A DNA stretch of 64,000 nucleotides, taken from positions 1 to 64,000 of the forward strand of contig DHKY01000015.1 in assembly GCA_002404995.1 (NCBI GenBank), written 5' to 3'. Shown in pieces: positions 34,002 to 42,959 of the stretch. Position 1 is the stretch's first letter. The number at the start of each line of letters is the position of its first letter. The notes under the pieces were generated by a model. The model saw only the letters and a list, made by a program, of their open reading frames with translations, was not told where the DNA came from and did no database searches. The stretch comes from Caryophanales bacterium UBA4682 (GTDB lineage: Bacteria; Bacillota_I; Bacilli_A; RFN20; CAG-288). The position numbers were made by a program, and so were the translations under genes.

Positions 34002-35966
34002 TTAAAGCTTCTTGATCCTTTCCTTGATCCTCTTACGGGTGCGAGGGAACTCCTTTGCACCATATAAGGAGGTCAGCATCTTATCGACTTCCTCAAGGCA
34101 CGGACGGACATAGTCCTCGAAACGGCCCTGAAGCTTGCGGACGATCTTCTCGGATAAGACATAGTCAAGAGCATCCTCTTTCTTGCCTCCGCATCCGACA
34201 AAGGCAGGAACGAAGCTCTCAATCTGGTTGAGAATACGGTTACCATAAGCAACCGCGAAGTTATCGGCGATGTAGTTTGCGACTGAATCGAACTTCTTCC
34301 TATCGGCCTTGGTAAGCTGGTTATCCGGATTCTTCTTGGCTTCTTCTAAGAGGGTAGTGAGCTGCGTGTTGGTGAGGTGGATGCTCTTAGCATCCTCCTC
34401 AACGACAAAGGGCTCATTACGTTCATTGAAGTCCCTGGTGACAGAACGGTCATAGACCTTATCGGCAATGGCGAAGGTGGATTCATCTTGGTTGGCCGTG
34501 CCGACAAAGTAGCTGTTCGGAGCAATCTTGAGCTTGCCTTCGCCAAGGAGCCTCGGCGGAATGAAGCCGTATGGAAGCTGATAGACACGGATCTTCCACT
34601 GATCCTGCGGATATTCGAGCGTGGAGAGGAAGTCTGCAAAGTAGTATTCGACACGGGAGATGTTCCTCTCATCGAGAACGAACCTGTAGATCTTATCGGG
34701 GTTGTAGTTGGCTTCATAGAGCTTTAAGAGGGCATCGGTTTCGTTGTAGGTCTTAGTGAAGTCATTGAAGTAACCGAGAAGGGAGGTCTTATCACGCCAG
34801 GTAGCCTGGACGGGAAGGAAGACGACTTCTCCGTTGACGAACTTGCAGAAGAAACGAGGAAGGGAGGATTTACCAGTACCGGACCTACCTTCTAAGATGG
34901 AGAAGTGAGAGACGCACCTTCCGGCAACGAAGGTACGTAAGTCATCGGCAGAATAATAGAGCTTTTCGACTTTGGCGAGATAGTTACGGAACTGATTAAT
35001 CAGATCCGGAAGAGTCAGAGCATCAATAACAGAGCTATCCTTGCTCTTGACTCCGTTGTAGACCTTATCAAGGTTGGATAATCCAGGGAAGACCTGTTCA
35101 CGTTCCTTGATAGCCGCTTCTTCAAGAGAAGTGCTTCCGTTTGCATTGCCGCCAAGAGCAGCCGAGATGTCACCGGAAGAGGTGACACTTCCTTCGGCAT
35201 CGGTGGCTTCCGGCCTATCGGAAGTGATGTCGTTGTCTTTGACAGAATCATCGTCTTCGACATCTTCGTATTTCTTTCTGGTAACTAACTTATAAAGAGT
35301 GAAGATAGAAATCAGGATAGCGCCGATAAAGAGAGCAAGGAAAGCATAGATCATTAAGGAAACAGCCCTGCTGTTTCCGATATAGGTCAATAATCCCCTG
35401 ATATTGGCGCTCGTAATCGGAGTCTGAATCAGGATTCCGACACCGATGCTTAAGAAGGCACAGATAAAGACCGAAAGGAAATAGATTGAGAAGGCACTGA
35501 CACCCCACGGATTCTTATCTTTCCTCTTCCTGTACTGGTATTCGTAGCCAAGGGCAAAGACAAGAAGGGCAATGTAGCAAGCGACAAGGACAAGGACAAC
35601 CCTAGCCGAAAGTCCAGGTACCCTTGGTTTCCTTCCAAGGCCGACAGCGAACTGATAGATTGCGTTATCGGCTCCGCCCATGACAGCATTCTTGCTGCCA
35701 TCCCTGCAAAGACCGACAAAGATCAGGAAGAAGGCATAAAGCCTGGCTAAGCCAAAGGCAAACCAGTTACCGACACTCCTGACCGGACGATCGGCTTTGG
35801 CCTTCTTCCTCTTGTTCTTCCTGTGTTTCTCTCCACCGGAATCCTCACTAGAAGAGGGCTGAGTCTCCGCTTTCTTTTCTTCTTCGGCAACAGGCTTCTC
35901 TTCCGCTTTCGGAGCTTCCTTGAGCCTATCTGCCATCGTCTCCATCTCTTTCTTTTCTTCAGGCAT
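34002..35966 (-). CDS. membrane-anchored McrB/MoxR-like AAA+ ATPase
   Basis: A 654-residue protein. The first 60 residues are Glu/Lys-rich; about four to five membrane helices follow (residues about 75-240), then an acidic linker and a C-terminal AAA+ domain of the McrB/MoxR type. Walker A lies near residue 360 (GxSGTGKSS), Walker B FVLDExNISRVEYYFADFLS near residue 434, sensor GTANQDEST. The x residues are AGG; Met gives GMSGTGKSS and LDEMNISRVEYYF, the exact McrB-type pattern. The start is placed at ATG 35966, seven bases after GAGGAG and overlapping the signal peptidase stop. A membrane-tethered ATPase of this class beside a dedicated peptidase suggests remodelling of a membrane or surface complex. 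Confidence 0.78.
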   Translation of the reverse strand: MPEEKKEMETMADRLKEAPKAEEKPVAEEEKKAETQPSSSEDSGGEKHRKNKRKKAKADRPVRSVGNWFAFGLARLYAFFLIFVGLCRDGSKNAVMGGADNAIYQFAVGLGRKPRVPGLSARVVLVLVACYIALLVFALGYEYQYRKRKDKNPWGVSAFSIYFLSVFICAFLSIGVGILIQTPITSANIRGLLTYIGNSRAVSLMIYAFLALFIGAILISIFTLYKLVTRKKYEDVEDDDSVKDNDITSDRPEATDAEGSVTSSGDISAALGGNANGSTSLEEAAIKEREQVFPGLSNLDKVYNGVKSKDSSVIDALTLPDLINQFRNYLAKVEKLYYSADDLRTFVAGRCVSHFSILEGRSGTGKSSLPRFFCKFVNGEVVFLPVQATWRDKTSLLGYFNDFTKTYNETDALLKLYEANYNPDKIYRFVLDERNISRVEYYFADFLSTLEYPQDQWKIRVYQLPYGFIPPRLLGEGKLKIAPNSYFVGTANQDESTFAIADKVYDRSVTRDFNERNEPFVVEEDAKSIHLTNTQLTTLLEEAKKNPDNQLTKADRKKFDSVANYIADNFAVAYGNRILNQIESFVPAFVGCGGKKEDALDYVLSEKIVRKLQGRFEDYVRPCLEEVDKMLTSLYGAKEFPRTRKRIKERIKKL

Positions 35967-36969
35967 TTTGCTTCTCCTCTTTATCGAACAGGATTCTCTG
36001 TTCTTTACCGCATTCTTCATAGACTTCCCTGATCGGACCAGCATACTCTTCTTTTATCCGTTCCCTGTTCCCCTGACTATCGAGGGTGACCTTCTCATCT
36101 TCGAGATAGAAGGTCACCTTCTTAATCTCGAAGTCCGGGAACTTCACCTTCGTTTTCAGCTTGGAAACATATTCATCCGATACCTTATCCCTGGAATTGG
36201 AGACAAGATCAATCCTGATCCTGGAATAAAGAACAGCAATGAAGGTACTGATGCCAATCGGCGACTGAAGGAACAAAACTACAGCACCAATCTTATCAAT
36301 CTTCTTATTCGTATAAACACCGACAATATCATCGAAGGTAAGATCATATCCGTCATCTGCATTATTGGCATCACCTCGAGTCGAATAATGAGGGATACCG
36401 GTTGAATCATCAATCTTGATGATTCGATGGATAATCGTCCTATTCGTCTTTCTATTTTCGTAGACAACCACATCATATAAATGGATATCCGCATTGCTCT
36501 TCGGCTTGGAGACAATGATCCTATCGTTCTTACTGAACTGATTATCCAGGTTGTACTCTTTTCTCAGTGTCTCATCTTCGAGATAGTCCTTATTCGCTTC
36601 ATTCTTGAAGCTCCTAGAACCAGAAGCGACAACCCTGACCCTCTTATCTCCGAAAGGCATCCGGTTATTGGTAATACGATTGGAGACCGCATAGATAAAG
36701 ACAGGAATAAAGAGAACCAGTAAGCAATAGAAGATAATATTGGATACAATCTTTCTTCTTTTTTTCTTCTTAATCAGCTTCTTATCTTTCGTATCAAGAA
36801 GCATGGAAAGGAACTCGCTGGTGCGAGTTCCTTTCACTGCCTCATCCTTTGCTTTCTTCTTGTAGTACAGCAGGAACCCGGTTAAGACACCGCAGACAAT
36901 CAGTAAGACAACTGCTGTCAGCCTAAGGGCAATCAGATCATTCTTTGTCAGACTTAATGCAAGAAACAT
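35959..36969 (-). CDS. sipW: SipW-type signal peptidase I
   Basis: A 336-residue membrane peptidase of the S26B (SipW/SEC11) type. Two N-terminal helices (residues about 14-36 and 75-93). The catalytic region VVASGSxS has nucleophile Ser 118; codon 119 (36613-36615) is AGG, and Met restores the invariant SGSM. TIIHRI with His 181 replaces the Lys of ordinary bacterial signal peptidases, and STRGDANNADDG follows. A C-terminal cytoplasmic tail is present. It would cleave the SipW-style signal peptides encoded in the five genes just upstream. It is the first gene of a seven-gene close-packed run. Compared with Bacillus SipW it is about 140 residues longer. Confidence 0.85.
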   Translation of the reverse strand: MFLALSLTKNDLIALRLTAVVLLIVCGVLTGFLLYYKKKAKDEAVKGTRTSEFLSMLLDTKDKKLIKKKKRRKIVSNIIFYCLLVLFIPVFIYAVSNRITNNRMPFGDKRVRVVASGSRSFKNEANKDYLEDETLRKEYNLDNQFSKNDRIIVSKPKSNADIHLYDVVVYENRKTNRTIIHRIIKIDDSTGIPHYSTRGDANNADDGYDLTFDDIVGVYTNKKIDKIGAVVLFLQSPIGISTFIAVLYSRIRIDLVSNSRDKVSDEYVSKLKTKVKFPDFEIKKVTFYLEDEKVTLDSQGNRERIKEEYAGPIREVYEECGKEQRILFDKEEKQNA

Positions 36970-36984
36970 GATTCCTCTCCCTTT

Positions 36985-37758
36985 TTAAGATAGACTCGTC
37001 TTAGCCGTCAGAGTAATCGTAAATTCCAGTTTTGGAAGCTTTGTATTGTCTTCCGGAATCTGTTCAGTCGAGTTTTTACCGTAGTACCTGACTCTTCTGA
37101 ACTCGTTCCTCTCGTCCACGACCTCTTTATCCGTCTTATTAGCACCGCCATGTTCACTTGTATCATCATAGTAGAAGCATGGATTCTCATAGTTAAAGAA
37201 CTTACCCCATCTAAATCCACAGGTGACAGAGAAGGATGCTTCATCACTAGTAGCATCTGCTTTACCAGTGACAAGCTCTCTTGGTGCTTTGATGTAGTCT
37301 TTCGAGGCATCATAGTCACCACCATCCGGCATAGCTAATTGGATGTACTCTGCATCAATCGCATCCTGAACAGACTGCGGAATAATGAACTGATAAGTAC
37401 AGGTATTGATGTAGGTCCTAGGACCGACTTTACCTGTTAAGGTTACCTTCCTATGCTCTTTACCATAGGAAGTATCATGCTGGACACGTCCAGAAACATC
37501 ATTTTCATCAGCATCAAAGGTAATCTTATCCTTATAGAGTTCACCACCCTTGTCATAGGTAAATTCAAGGTCAGCAAAATGTACGTGAGTATCGTTCACG
37601 ACACCCACTTTGACTTCGCCTTGTTCCTCGTTTTTCTTGGCTTGTGCCACAACAAAGGTTGCAAGACCTGAAGTCAGTAAACTGGTTGAAATGAAGACGA
37701 GTGCAAAGATAACCCAGTTCTTATGATGGACTGTATGATGTCTATATTTCTTGTACAC
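36985..37758 (-). CDS. SipW-substrate family protein 5
   Basis: A 257-residue exported protein with an N-terminal signal segment (ISTSLLTSGLATFVVAQ) and GEVKVG after it. The core carries the shared motif FRWGKFFNYENPCFYYDD, and the last residues form a strand-like end, LEFTITLTAKTSLS. Starts with GTG at 37758. It is the last of five tandem related genes and lies 15 bases before the signal peptidase, so peptidase and substrate are probably co-expressed. Likely a structural subunit resembling TasA/camelysin in processing; polymer formation is inferred. Confidence 0.7.
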   Translation of the reverse strand: MYKKYRHHTVHHKNWVIFALVFISTSLLTSGLATFVVAQAKKNEEQGEVKVGVVNDTHVHFADLEFTYDKGGELYKDKITFDADENDVSGRVQHDTSYGKEHRKVTLTGKVGPRTYINTCTYQFIIPQSVQDAIDAEYIQLAMPDGGDYDASKDYIKAPRELVTGKADATSDEASFSVTCGFRWGKFFNYENPCFYYDDTSEHGGANKTDKEVVDERNEFRRVRYYGKNSTEQIPEDNTKLPKLEFTITLTAKTSLS

Positions 37759-37805
37759 CTTGAAATAACCTTAAAACGGCAACGGATAATCAAAAAGTAA
37801 GAAGA

Positions 37806-38630
37806 TTACTTAGAGCCTTCTTTTTTTGCAGTATCAGCAGTAAGAGTAACTAAGAACTTAAGCTGTCCATCCTGAACAGTGGTCTGGTCCTCAGAAGTAG
37901 TATCACCACCAGCAGTAGTCGGATCCTCACCAGTCAGCGCCTTATAGAAGTCATTTAAGGTCTTAGAAACGTCAGCATCGCTGACAGCCTTTCCTGCTTC
38001 AACTTCATCATAGTAACGTCCAGGATTCTTTCCGCCGAATGTGGAACCCCAAGTGAACTTGATGTCATAAGCAAAGTTAGCTTTAGCATTGTTATCTTTG
38101 CTAGTATCTTCCTTATACGCATCCGTTCCGTATAATTCAACATCATTATCAAAGCAAGGAGGTAAGACAATATATCCTGCAGTTTCAGCAGCTTTAAAAC
38201 GCTTATTTGCTTCGTCGTCTTTAACCGGCTTTCCATCAGTGCCATTATCTTTTGCCGCGATATCTAAACGGATCTTGAAAGAAGTAACAAAGCGCTGAGG
38301 ACCAACTGTGCCATTCAGATGAAGATCCCTCTTCTCTCCATTCTTTCCATCATAACGAACACGGCCAGAATCATCATTTGCATCCGGGTTGAAGGAAAAA
38401 CCATTACCAGCACTCAAAACACCAGTTGTTCCCTCTTCCTGAGCGACCTCAATCTTAACATCAGCACTGGAAACCTTACCAATATCGACATTGCCGGTTT
38501 CTTTCTTCTCTGCTTTAGCAGAAATGACCCAGGCAGCAAAACCTGTAGCAATAAGACAGACAGAAGCAAAAGCAGCAATACCTACTACAAACGCTTTACG
38601 CTGTCCGGATTTCTTTGTACGTGTAGCCAT
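37806..38630 (-). CDS. SipW-substrate family protein 4
   Basis: A 274-residue exported protein. The signal segment (VCLIATGFAAWVISA) has the G-aromatic-A-x-W form recognised by SipW-type peptidase, then a GNVDIG start of the mature chain. Core motif KFTWGSTFGGKNPGRYYD; C-terminal strand QLKFLVTLTAD. An acidic/Thr-rich insert (residues about 235-260) separates them. AGGAAA precedes the ATG. Member of the five-gene tandem set; the sequence otherwise matches nothing I can name. Confidence 0.7.
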   Translation of the reverse strand: MATRTKKSGQRKAFVVGIAAFASVCLIATGFAAWVISAKAEKKETGNVDIGKVSSADVKIEVAQEEGTTGVLSAGNGFSFNPDANDDSGRVRYDGKNGEKRDLHLNGTVGPQRFVTSFKIRLDIAAKDNGTDGKPVKDDEANKRFKAAETAGYIVLPPCFDNDVELYGTDAYKEDTSKDNNAKANFAYDIKFTWGSTFGGKNPGRYYDEVEAGKAVSDADVSKTLNDFYKALTGEDPTTAGGDTTSEDQTTVQDGQLKFLVTLTADTAKKEGSK

Positions 38631-38649
38631 TATTCAATATTTCCTGTGC

Positions 38650-39435
38650 TTATTTGTTTTCAGAAAGTGGAGCATGATTGACAGTAAGGTTAATTTCAAA
38701 ATGGACACCGGATAGTTTTTCAATCATGCCCATTTTAGTTTTAGCATCCTCATACCACGGATTGGTCTTTTGCTCTCCAGTAGTTTCACTTGTACCGGTT
38801 GAATCGCCATTGGCATCTTTAGCATTATAGAAATTAATAGGATTAGTTGGATTTCCATCGCTGCCTTTAAAATAAGTTCCCCATCCGAAGAAAGCAGCGC
38901 CGTGTTCATCAACCAAGCTCATCTCATAACTGAAAACATTCTTCACATTTGTACCAGTCGGCACTTTAATGTTTGTAGCAACGCCCACTGCGGGTCCACT
39001 AATTAAGCCAGCTTTTAAACATGCAGCATAATCACCAGCCTGAGTATCAGTGACAGTAATTGTCGCTTTTTCAAAGACAGGGGTGGCAGTATCTTTTTCG
39101 TCATCACCATTTGTGATTGTGAACTCAAGAACAGGGGTGAAGAACTCATCCTCTACATCACTTGTATATCCAAACCAGGTTCCTTTAACGTCTGCTGCTT
39201 TAGCAGCTTTTCCCCAAACGATACTATCATTAGCCTTTCCATCATTATCTGTATCTTTGAAAGTTATCTTACTTAACTTAACAGTCTTATCTGCAACACC
39301 ATAAGCCGTCATATTACCAGTGGCCTTGTCTTCAACATTGTGAGAAAGCACCCAGCCTGCATAACCAGTACCAGCTAAAGCAGCAACAGATAAGACACTA
39401 GCAACAGCAATCGTCAGTTTAGTTTTTGTTTTCAT
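38650..39435 (-). CDS. SipW-substrate family protein 3
   Basis: A 261-residue exported protein. Signal segment AALAGTGYAGWVLS, mature start GNMTAYG. The body is Thr/Asp-rich beta sequence; the core motif appears as FGWGTYFKG...NPINFYN with a longer loop; the C-terminal strand is VHFEINLTVNHAP. The ribosome site AAAGGAAAA is distant from the ATG. It lies between two close relatives with gaps of 19 and 30 bases. Confidence 0.7.
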   Translation of the reverse strand: MKTKTKLTIAVASVLSVAALAGTGYAGWVLSHNVEDKATGNMTAYGVADKTVKLSKITFKDTDNDGKANDSIVWGKAAKAADVKGTWFGYTSDVEDEFFTPVLEFTITNGDDEKDTATPVFEKATITVTDTQAGDYAACLKAGLISGPAVGVATNIKVPTGTNVKNVFSYEMSLVDEHGAAFFGWGTYFKGSDGNPTNPINFYNAKDANGDSTGTSETTGEQKTNPWYEDAKTKMGMIEKLSGVHFEINLTVNHAPLSENK

Positions 39436-39465
39436 AATTTATTTATTTTCCTTTTTAAATACAAA

Positions 39466-40158
39466 TTAAGACGCAAGAGAAACCTTGACAGAAAGTGTGA
39501 ATGAACATTTTGGAAGATAAGAAAGATAACCAATATTCGTTTTAGCTTCGCCAGCTAAAGAAACGCTATATTTCTTACTATTGTAATATTCGTATGGATT
39601 GTTTCCTCCAAAAGCAAATCCCCAACCGAAAGTAACAGAGATAGAAGCAGAGAAGGAACCTTGCCCATCAGCTGTAACTGAACCAGTTTCACTACCAGTA
39701 CTTCCAACTTGTGCCTTAGGGAGTGCATCAACAATGCCTTTTCCCGTGCTAGCGCTAAGTTTCGTGAGTTCGCTATATGTTTTTACACTTTCTGAGGCTG
39801 TAGTAGAATCTGTAAACGAGGCGTTAATATTAATATTCGCATTAGCAGATGCTTTTCCCTTAATCTCATAAACAGCCGTTAGATTATCCTCGGTTAATAC
39901 ATCAGAGGCAGAAAGCCAACTATAACTATAGGTTACTCCAGTTTTCTTAACGGGTTTAAATTCAACAACGCTATCCGTCCATTTGCATTCGCCAAGTTGG
40001 AGACTTTCATCATTAACAGTAGCATCTGCAGTAAGCTTGAGAGATGGATCTTCTTTAGAATCAGTTGAATTCTTAATCGTCCAAGCTGCAAAACCAACAC
40101 TGCCCGATAAAATCAGAGCGCCAGCTCCAATTAATCCGAATAAGAAATTCTTTTTCAT
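39466..40158 (-). CDS. SipW-substrate family protein 2
   Basis: A 230-residue exported protein. Signal segment ALILSGSVGFAAWTIKN; core motif TFGWGFAFGGNNPYEYYN; C-terminal strand CSFTLSVKVSLAS. It is Ser/Thr/Ala-rich and lacks Cys pairs that would form disulphides. It starts six bases after the stop of the preceding gene with only a weak ribosome site. One of five tandem paralogues. Confidence 0.7.
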   Translation of the reverse strand: MKKNFLFGLIGAGALILSGSVGFAAWTIKNSTDSKEDPSLKLTADATVNDESLQLGECKWTDSVVEFKPVKKTGVTYSYSWLSASDVLTEDNLTAVYEIKGKASANANININASFTDSTTASESVKTYSELTKLSASTGKGIVDALPKAQVGSTGSETGSVTADGQGSFSASISVTFGWGFAFGGNNPYEYYNSKKYSVSLAGEAKTNIGYLSYLPKCSFTLSVKVSLAS

Positions 40159-40164
40159 AATGAA

Positions 40165-40854
40165 TTATTTTGTTGCATCGATAGTTACTGTAAAAGTAAC
40201 GTTGCTTTCATTAAGCTTAGCAAGTTTGCCAAGAGATTCAGCAGCACCAGAATAATCCGGTGTTGCTAAGCCGTTGTAATAATCAATTGGGTTTATTCCG
40301 TTAAAAAGGGTACCCCATTTGAAAGCAACGTTAATGTAATAAGCATTCTTGCCATCGACAGCAACTGATTTAGGAGCAATTTCATCATTTGTCGGAGCAA
40401 CAATTAAATCGCCATCCGTACAAGCCTTAAAAGCATCTGCAACATCATTAACTACAAAAGTGGCTGTAGGAGTGATGTCAGAAACATCCTTTCCTTTATC
40501 GATTTCGAAGTAGAGTGTATACTCCATTTTTGCTTCATAACCAGAAGTGCTGTTTTGCAACCACGAAGCGCTTATTTGCGTATTTTTAGTTGTCCATCCA
40601 AAGCAAACTTCAGGATTTTCAGTTCCTCCTCCGGCGAAATCACTAGCAGCAGTCTTCGTTCCTTCAAACCATTTAAGATTCTTAATGTCGACATGATTAT
40701 CCGTAACAGTATCTGCTTTCCTGTTGCCGGTCTTTTCCTGATGATTATTACCTCCTGTGATCGTCCAAGCAGCATAGCCAGTGCCGACAATAAGTCCGAC
40801 AGAACATAAGGCAATAACCGGAATCCAAACCTTCTTCATACCAATCTTCTTCAT
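40165..40854 (-). CDS. SipW-substrate family protein 1
   Basis: A 229-residue exported protein and first gene of the tandem set. Signal segment LIVGTGYAAWTITGG is the clearest SipW-type example in the window. Core motif FKWGTLFNGINPIDYYN; C-terminal strand NVTFTVTIDATK. A second ATG five codons in is an alternative start. A perfect 12+12 palindrome lies 19 bases upstream (40873-40897). Likely the major subunit or the first in assembly order, but this is only inferred from position. Confidence 0.72.
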   Translation of the reverse strand: MKKIGMKKVWIPVIALCSVGLIVGTGYAAWTITGGNNHQEKTGNRKADTVTDNHVDIKNLKWFEGTKTAASDFAGGGTENPEVCFGWTTKNTQISASWLQNSTSGYEAKMEYTLYFEIDKGKDVSDITPTATFVVNDVADAFKACTDGDLIVAPTNDEIAPKSVAVDGKNAYYINVAFKWGTLFNGINPIDYYNGLATPDYSGAAESLGKLAKLNESNVTFTVTIDATK

Positions 40855-40872
40855 ACTTTTTCTTTCCTTTCT

Positions 40873-40897
40873 TTGAACTTAGCAGTGCTAAGTTCAA
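40873..40897 (-). promoter_or_regulatory. perfect 25-bp palindrome before substrate operon
   Basis: TTGAACTTAGCA at 40873-40884 and TGCTAAGTTCAA at 40886-40897 are exact complements around one central G. It lies between the ribosome site of 40854 and the probable promoter, so it is either a repressor operator or, in RNA, a stem with too tight a loop to be a normal terminator. Nothing else is recognised in 40898-41071. Confidence 0.65.
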
Positions 40898-41071
40898 CAA
40901 TTATGAAGTATCCGTATCATCACAACACTTGTATAGACAATAAGTTAGTTGCAACATCGACCCAGATCTAACATCTAAGAAGCAGATATTCCTATAACAA
41001 TCCGCTTAAACTACTAATTATCATTATATTCTTATATCTTCCCAGCCCCATATCCTCTCTGCATAATCCTC

Positions 41072-41302
41072 TTACTCTTCATGGTAATAGAATCCATCCT
41101 CCATAATCTTCCTTATCCTCATCCGTATCGGAATAGCGGTAGATAAGATATTATACCCCTCATCTAAGCTATTTCTACAACGAATCGCCTGATGCTTACT
41201 ATAGGAGGCAAACCCGCTATTACTGATACGGATAGATCCATTACATTGATTTCTAGTCATTTTCATAATTCTAAATGGGAAAATTTTAAATTGTGTTTTC
41301 AT
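41072..41302 (-). CDS. small basic protein downstream of beta-helix gene
   Basis: A 76-residue basic protein (MKTQFKIFPFRIMKMTRNQ...), not recognised. ATG 41302 is chosen because AAAAGGTGAA stands just before it, overlapping the stop of the beta-helix gene; the longer frame starting at 41371 lies inside that gene. No signal peptide. It may be a small regulator, or chance; the ribosome site is the main support. Confidence 0.45.
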   Translation of the reverse strand: MKTQFKIFPFRIMKMTRNQCNGSIRISNSGFASYSKHQAIRCRNSLDEGYNILSTAIPIRMRIRKIMEDGFYYHEE

Positions 41303-41306
41303 AAGT

Positions 41307-42959
41307 TCACCTTTTCTGCCCATTATATTTATAAAAATTCTTGGCTTGTTGTATTTTAGAATAGGCACCACTTGAATTATATTCAGGAAGATAGACCGCT
41401 ACATCTTTTGAATTAGGGCTGTTCGTAGGTTGTTTTCCTACAATATTGCCACCAAAGCCATGACTTCCTGAAAACGATATAGTCCCTTGATTAGAAATAG
41501 TGCAGGAACCAGAAAGGGGGGATAAAAAGGAACGATTTTTAATTGAGGAGATAGGCCATAATCTTTTAATAGAGAAAGTCCCCGATTCACTTGGAGAATA
41601 AAGAGCACATGCATCAGCAGAAAAAAAACACGTTGCGCCGTTCTCAACTAAGAAATCACAGCCAGGGAAAAGTACAATCTTATTGCTGACGTCAAACGAA
41701 GAATCTTTTCCGACAATGATTGAAAATTGAGAGCCTAACGGAAGAAAAAAATCACCGGTATCTACTTCTTTAGAAATACCACTAACTGTTAGTTTCACTG
41801 ACATTGAACCTATTGAACCATTAACTTGCGAACATTCTATAGATGTTTTGTGATTGTCCAATTGCTGAAGATATTTGATTTTATCTGATTTGTTTTGGTT
41901 GTTTTCAAAATCCCAACACACAGTTCCACTCGTGTATTGTATTAAGCCTTTTTCTGCCACTAATGGCTTAACAAAGGACTGAACAGAATCATCCATATAC
42001 ACTGAAAGATTACCATATAAAATGGCTTTATTAGAAAAGGTCATTCTCGGATAAATATTAGGGCAATCAAATTTTCCCATCGGAAAAATATATGATTTTG
42101 TCAAAGCGTCAGCAGCAGCTCCTGCTTTATCGAATTTACTGGTAGTATTATCATAACCAGCAACCATCATAATCGATGCGGATCCTCCCTGCCAATCATA
42201 CACAGTGAATGGGAGATTAATTTCTCCACCATCAACAGAAATTAATGAACTATTAGAAGAACTATTCAGCCCATCAGTTAATTTATATGAAACACGATCC
42301 AGATAATCGACAGACTTAGTTACTTCTCGAATAAGTCCCCAGCAGTCCATGCTTCCGCCTTTAATTTCAATAGCAGAATTTGAGCTCCTATAAATAGCAG
42401 CATACTGACCAAATGTACAGCCAGTAGTCCTGCCAGTTCCAGAAGCATGACCTGGATTACTAGAGTTGGCTCCAACTTGCCCATTAACAAGAATCTTACC
42501 GCCTTTTTCCACTAGAACTTTTACTTGGTCGTCAATAGTCAAAACGCAATCAGGTGAAGCATTTAACAAAGAATAGCTTGCATTAACAACACCTGCAAAC
42601 TGAGTAACAGGGCTATTTGCTTTACCATAAGGGACAATTAGTTCAACATTATTCGAAACAACACAATCTTGTTTGATAATAATAGGATCTGTCCCGGGAA
42701 TAACAACGACTTGATGCTTCTGGCCATCATTTTTAACTGATGCAGCTGCAAGAGCTGCCTCTACACTTGTATACTGATTTCCAATAGTGTCCGAATCCAC
42801 ATAAGCGACTTTTGTTTCCTGCTTTTTATATGGCATTGCAGTACCAGAACAGTCCGCAGGTCGATTAATGATCCATTTTGCATTAACAGGAACCATCAAA
42901 AAGAAATCAGCAATGACAAGGAAAACGCTAAGACGAAGAGATGTATTTTTCTTTTTCAT
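41307..42959 (-). CDS. exported beta-helix surface protein
   Basis: A 550-residue exported protein with a signal peptide near residues 8-26 (LSVFLVIADFFLMVPVNA) and a beta-helix-like body. It is paralogous to 17028-19952 but shorter, lacking its C-terminal InlB-like part: shared YTSVEAALAAA, VVIPGTDPII, SMDCWGLIREV, LPFTVYDWQGG, and GFGGNIVG near the end. No wall anchor. It overlaps the SipW-type partner gene upstream by four bases (ATGA), the same pair structure as at 17028/19949. It probably belongs to the surface locus on its left. Confidence 0.7.
   Translation of the reverse strand: MKKKNTSLRLSVFLVIADFFLMVPVNAKWIINRPADCSGTAMPYKKQETKVAYVDSDTIGNQYTSVEAALAAASVKNDGQKHQVVVIPGTDPIIIKQDCVVSNNVELIVPYGKANSPVTQFAGVVNASYSLLNASPDCVLTIDDQVKVLVEKGGKILVNGQVGANSSNPGHASGTGRTTGCTFGQYAAIYRSSNSAIEIKGGSMDCWGLIREVTKSVDYLDRVSYKLTDGLNSSSNSSLISVDGGEINLPFTVYDWQGGSASIMMVAGYDNTTSKFDKAGAAADALTKSYIFPMGKFDCPNIYPRMTFSNKAILYGNLSVYMDDSVQSFVKPLVAEKGLIQYTSGTVCWDFENNQNKSDKIKYLQQLDNHKTSIECSQVNGSIGSMSVKLTVSGISKEVDTGDFFLPLGSQFSIIVGKDSSFDVSNKIVLFPGCDFLVENGATCFFSADACALYSPSESGTFSIKRLWPISSIKNRSFLSPLSGSCTISNQGTISFSGSHGFGGNIVGKQPTNSPNSKDVAVYLPEYNSSGAYSKIQQAKNFYKYNGQKR

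Noticed and set aside
32779..35966. McrBC restriction system
   Set aside because: The ATPase is McrB-like, but it is membrane-anchored, the partner lacks a nuclease motif, and the genes are fused into an export operon.
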